A DNA stretch of 64,000 bases from Bacteroidota bacterium. Its GTDB lineage: Bacteria > Bacteroidota > Bacteroidia > Flavobacteriales > Weeksellaceae. Under the pieces are notes generated by a model, which saw only the letters and a program-made list of their open reading frames with translations, was not told the DNA's origin and searched no databases. Position numbers and translations under genes: made by a program. Position 1 is the stretch's first letter, and every line of letters begins with the position of its first letter. Of this stretch, positions 60,952 through 64,000 are shown piece by piece. The stretch covers positions 55,337 to 119,336 of the forward strand of contig JAEWIR010000032.1 of NCBI GenBank assembly GCA_023386965.1. The letters are read 5' to 3'.

Positions 60952-62257
60952 AAAGTTGATCGCCAACACTACTGTCCAGCAGTTTCGCCAGTTGCTCAGT
61001 AAGTTTTTTCCTGGAGAATTTAGATACTACGCGGCTTTCCGCAGGGACTTCATCACTATCTTTCCATTTATTAAATTCAGATAAAATAAACTGTTTGATT
61101 TCCGATGGAGTAACATGGTATGGAAAATGCCGGCCGGCGCCTGTGTCATTCAGGATACTCATTACATCGCTGTTTTCCGGTCCAAATGAAAGTATGCTGT
61201 TTCCTGTTGCCAGATATTCAAAAATCTTACCCGGAATTATACCGCGCGACTGCTCATCCGGAAAATTGGTGATTAGCAAGAGGTCGGATGACTGCATTTC
61301 ATTCTGGGAGGCAGCATGGTTCAGATATCCAAGGTTACGTACATATTTATTAAGCTCCAGAGTGTCAATGTGCGAGAGTATCTTATCATCAATCCGGCCC
61401 ACAAATTTGAGTTCAAATTTGCTTCGGAATTCCATATCATTTTTTATTAAATCCTCCAGCACATCCCACAGGATTTCAGGATTCCTCAACTGTTCCAAAA
61501 CACCGATATAACTCAGTGTGAATTTCTGGTTCCGTGCTCTATTACTGGTTGCCATCCCATCAAAACCGTTTGTAATACAGAAGGAATTGGCTCCTTTTTT
61601 TCTGAAATTTTCGGCATCGGTATAACTCGTAGCCAAAGTGATGTCAGCTCCTTCAAAAACCTGTTTTTCCAGTTTACGGTGTTTCCTGTCGGCTGCGGGG
61701 GTAAGTTTAAGATGTCTGTAATAGGAGATTTCCGTCCAGGGGTCGCGGAAATCGGCAATCCAGGTCATTTTTGGAAATGTTTTTTTCAGTTCGAGGCCAA
61801 TCATGTGCAGTGAGTGCGGGGGACCGGTGGTCACTATTGCGTTAAAATCATTTTCCTCCAAATATTTCTTCAGGTATTTCACCGAAGGTTTCACCCAGAA
61901 AACGCGGGCATCCGGAATAAAGAAATTTCCTCTGACCCAGATGGAAAGTCTGGACTTCCAGTTTTGGTTTGTACCCACATCGAACTGGCCGGCTTTAAAT
62001 TTTTTGTTCTCCTTACCGAAGATTTCAGCCAGTTGGTAAGGTTCCCAGATTTTAGTTTTTATAATCTGAAGGTCCTTTGAAACTTCCTTTTCCAATGTAT
62101 CATCAACAATTGGATAGCTGGGATTATCAGGCGTAAAAACAATAGGTGTCCAGCCGTTTTCAGGTAAGTATTTTGCGAATTTCAGCCAGCGCTGCACACC
62201 CGGACCACCCGCGGGTGGCCAGTAGTAGGTAATAATGAGAATCTTTTTTGACGCCAA
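60944..62257 (-). CDS. glycosyltransferase (GT4-like), TTG start
   Basis: 437 residues. N-terminal ITYYWPPAGGPGVQRWLKFAKYLPENGW (in parts: PPAGGPGVQRW) is the nucleotide-sugar side of GT-B enzymes, TTGPPHSLHMIG near 140, ADFRDPW near 168, and the C-terminal donor-site ...RGIIPGKIFEYLATG near 355 with Glu. Likely adds a sugar to a surface polysaccharide. The frame starts with TTG at 62257, two codons after the YfhO stop in the same frame; no ATG is available before the conserved start. Acceptor and donor unknown. Confidence 0.88.
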   Translation of the reverse strand: MASKKILIITYYWPPAGGPGVQRWLKFAKYLPENGWTPIVFTPDNPSYPIVDDTLEKEVSKDLQIIKTKIWEPYQLAEIFGKENKKFKAGQFDVGTNQNWKSRLSIWVRGNFFIPDARVFWVKPSVKYLKKYLEENDFNAIVTTGPPHSLHMIGLELKKTFPKMTWIADFRDPWTEISYYRHLKLTPAADRKHRKLEKQVFEGADITLATSYTDAENFRKKGANSFCITNGFDGMATSNRARNQKFTLSYIGVLEQLRNPEILWDVLEDLIKNDMEFRSKFELKFVGRIDDKILSHIDTLELNKYVRNLGYLNHAASQNEMQSSDLLLITNFPDEQSRGIIPGKIFEYLATGNSILSFGPENSDVMSILNDTGAGRHFPYHVTPSEIKQFILSEFNKWKDSDEVPAESRVVSKFSRKKLTEQLAKLLDSSVGDQLSR

Positions 62258-62260
62258 AGT

Positions 62261-64000
62261 TTACTGATTTACATTCTTAACGTAGTCTGCCGGATTGCCG
62301 TTGTTTTTATGTCTGAAAAGAAAGTAAATACCACCAATACTAAGCAGAAGGAAAATTCCAAAACAAATCATTGAAACCAGTTTTCCCGTCTGTATCACTT
62401 CCGGTTCAAAAACCATACGCACTGTGTGGACGCCGGCCGGAACGTAAACCGCCCTCAGCAGGTAGTTTGCTTTGATGTACGGAACTTCTTTTTCGTCGAT
62501 GAACATTTTCCAGCCTTTCGGGTAATAGATCTCGGAGAAGACGGCAAGTTGTGGCGTCTTGCTTTCCGTGCGGAACTCCAGTGCATCCGCACGGTAGCCG
62601 GTCAGTTTCAGGATGCCGGTACTGTCGGCAGCTATTGGTTTCCCGTCAAAATACTCACGGTCTGCAGAGGAAACGATGGCAGTCTGTTTCGTATTTACCT
62701 CACCGATAAGCTTGATCTCCTCGTTGGGAGTATTCACGAATTTTACATCAGATACAAACCAGGCATTGCCGTTGGCCTGCGGGTTCGGAACTGCTTCAGG
62801 GTTTTGAGGATCACCAAAGATCATATATTTGGTGTTGAGCATATTCAGGATCCTTGGAATCTTTACCGTATCCATTTTGCTGAAATATTCGCCAATCAAA
62901 TCGTCATAACGCCGCAATTTTACGGCATGATAGCCACCAACTGAGGCTTTGAAATAGGAGGTGTTGGTTTCGCCGAATGGATTGATGGTCTGGTTGTAAA
63001 TTCTGTAATGTCCTTTGTCGCGTTCAGCTATGGTTTCCAGGGTTTTGTTTACGTTCGCATTCATCAGTAACGACTGTAGCTCGCGGTTATCGCCCACTTT
63101 TTCAACCATAAGTTCAGAAACTTCGGTCTGGAAAGGATTTTCGGCGAAAGCCGCATCAACAAAATTCTCACCGTTCAGGTAGCGCGTATTCACGCTCCAA
63201 AGATCCAGCATACTTACGGCCCCGATGATAATCAGTGCGATATTCTGGCCGATTTTTTTCTTTAAAGAAAGGAACAGCACTCCGGCGCAAATTCCAACGT
63301 ATAAAAGTGCTTTCAGGGCATCGGTGCGGAACATCTTGAATCTTTCATCAACCAGATAATCCAGCAGATAGGGAGGGAGGTATGTTTTCTCGGTGGCTGT
63401 GTGAAAACCTAAGATGGATTTGCCGAACACCAACAGCAAAGCAAGAAGTCCCAGCACCACACCACTTACAGTGGTAAGGATTTTCTTTTTATAGTCTTCA
63501 TCCAGTTCTTCATCTTTGTAAAATCTGTACAAGCCGATAACCGCAACCAGGGGAAACAGAAGTTCCACCACTACCAGAATGGAAGAGGGTGCCCGGAATT
63601 TGTTATAAAAAGGTACAAAATCAATAAACAGATCCGACAGGATCATAAAATTACTTCCCCACGCTAACATTATGGTCAGCACTGATGCTCCCAGTATCCA
63701 GTACCGGTATTTTTTCCAGGCAAAGAAGAATCCTAGGACGGCCAGGAAAATAACGATGGCACCCTGATAGGCCGGGCCCGAAGTCCCGGGCTGCTCGCCC
63801 CAATACGTGGCACTGGTCAAACCTTTTACAATATTGTCTACTTCGGCCTGCGAGCGGGCATTATCCTGCACCAGTTGCTGGATGTCGCCCATCATTTTTT
63901 CGCCTTCCTTTTCATTGCTTCCGCCGCCCATAAGCCTTGGAATGAATAGGTTGAAGGTTTCCAGTTTGCCGTAGCTCCACATCAGCATGCTTTCTTTGTC
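62261..64000 (-). CDS. YfhO-family membrane protein (5' end outside window)
   Basis: The minus-strand frame is open to the window edge; 580 residues are visible. It has many transmembrane helices in the part shown (about eight between residues 80 and 290 of the fragment, then one near the C-terminus before RHKNNGNPADYVKNVNQ). A soluble beta-rich segment (about 330-520) with IYYPKGWKMFIDEKEVPY near 500 is typical of YfhO. YfhO proteins are linked with lipoteichoic acid or glycolipid glycosylation in Firmicutes; in Bacteroidota the role is unclear. It is followed immediately by the glycosyltransferase, an arrangement suggesting a shared glycan pathway. Confidence 0.88.
   Translation of the reverse strand, partial: DKESMLMWSYGKLETFNLFIPRLMGGGSNEKEGEKMMGDIQQLVQDNARSQAEVDNIVKGLTSATYWGEQPGTSGPAYQGAIVIFLAVLGFFFAWKKYRYWILGASVLTIMLAWGSNFMILSDLFIDFVPFYNKFRAPSSILVVVELLFPLVAVIGLYRFYKDEELDEDYKKKILTTVSGVVLGLLALLLVFGKSILGFHTATEKTYLPPYLLDYLVDERFKMFRTDALKALLYVGICAGVLFLSLKKKIGQNIALIIIGAVSMLDLWSVNTRYLNGENFVDAAFAENPFQTEVSELMVEKVGDNRELQSLLMNANVNKTLETIAERDKGHYRIYNQTINPFGETNTSYFKASVGGYHAVKLRRYDDLIGEYFSKMDTVKIPRILNMLNTKYMIFGDPQNPEAVPNPQANGNAWFVSDVKFVNTPNEEIKLIGEVNTKQTAIVSSADREYFDGKPIAADSTGILKLTGYRADALEFRTESKTPQLAVFSEIYYPKGWKMFIDEKEVPYIKANYLLRAVYVPAGVHTVRMVFEPEVIQTGKLVSMICFGIFLLLSIGGIYFLFRHKNNGNPADYVKNVNQ

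Noticed and set aside
1..64000. tRNA, rRNA, insertion sequence or prophage
   Set aside because: No cloverleaf, rRNA-like or transposase sequences were seen in any intergenic gap; the holin-like gene at the left edge has no phage neighbours.

Overview
The window is a chromosomal segment of a member of the Bacteroidota, most likely a Weeksellaceae flavobacterium of the Chryseobacterium/Kaistella/Epilithonimonas type. The evidence is: type IX secretion genes (porQ, porX), an LpxC-FabZ fusion, a fused CcsB-CcsA cytochrome c synthase, GlnRS, a [4Fe-4S]-type PurF, a TonB-dependent receptor, and start regions that lack Shine-Dalgarno sequences but often carry the Bacteroidota -7 promoter box TAnnTTTG. 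No rRNA, tRNA, CRISPR array, transposase or integrase was seen.

Layout. 1-9,000: envelope and division housekeeping (holin-like protein, YtxH, cmk-porQ, pyrH-frr, an LptF/G permease, lolA, ftsK). 9,100-18,200: ccsBA, a glutaryl-CoA-dehydrogenase-like enzyme, a 5'-truncated M28 peptidase remnant, fabI, an LEA-like small protein, tag, and two tandem secreted paralogues of unknown function. 18,200-31,460: nucleoside phosphorylase, SUI1, gpmI, acyl-ACP desaturase, a HAD protein, map, a methyltransferase, era, DoxX, a SatD-like/DUF3307 pair, purC-purF, a beta-barrel protein and aroB. 31,480-31,964: a non-coding heptanucleotide tract keeping a strict 7-base register for 69 units, filling the divergent space between aroB and an RsuA/RluB-type pseudouridine synthase. 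33,200-37,130: a small membrane ORF and a GreA/GreB factor, then an AT-rich accessory block of four unrelated genes in one orientation, with a 37-base element repeated upstream of two of them. 37,370-46,200: porX, an HD hydrolase and the lipid A cluster lpxD-lpxC/fabZ-lpxA-efp-lpxD2, then sucD. 46,250-54,250: a complete ortho-cleavage catechol pathway (catB-catC-catA-pcaD-pcaIJ fusion-[FUSC fragment]-pcaF) with an AraC regulator upstream and an HxlR regulator downstream. 54,330-64,000: an SDR and an epimerase, glnS, a 30-codon micro-ORF, a TonB receptor, a lipoprotein, a glycosyltransferase and a partial YfhO membrane protein.

How the genes work together. The cat/pca operon would convert catechol through muconate, muconolactone and 3-oxoadipate to acetyl-CoA plus succinyl-CoA; sucD next door feeds the TCA cycle but is a separate transcription unit. 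The lpx cluster supplies the first acylation steps of lipid A and, through FabZ, the matching 3-hydroxyacyl pool; fabI is elsewhere in the window. LptF/G and LolA serve outer-membrane lipid and lipoprotein transport, and PorQ/PorX belong to type IX secretion.

Three genes have reading frames broken at or beside homopolymers (G6 in the pseudouridine synthase, T6 in a SHOCT-like protein, T4 in the FUSC gene) and one gene is truncated. Some of these could be sequencing indels rather than biology. The most unusual non-coding features are the heptad tract, the repeated 37-base element, a symmetric divergent promoter at 19,516-19,542 and a 21-base-spaced direct repeat upstream of the beta-barrel gene.
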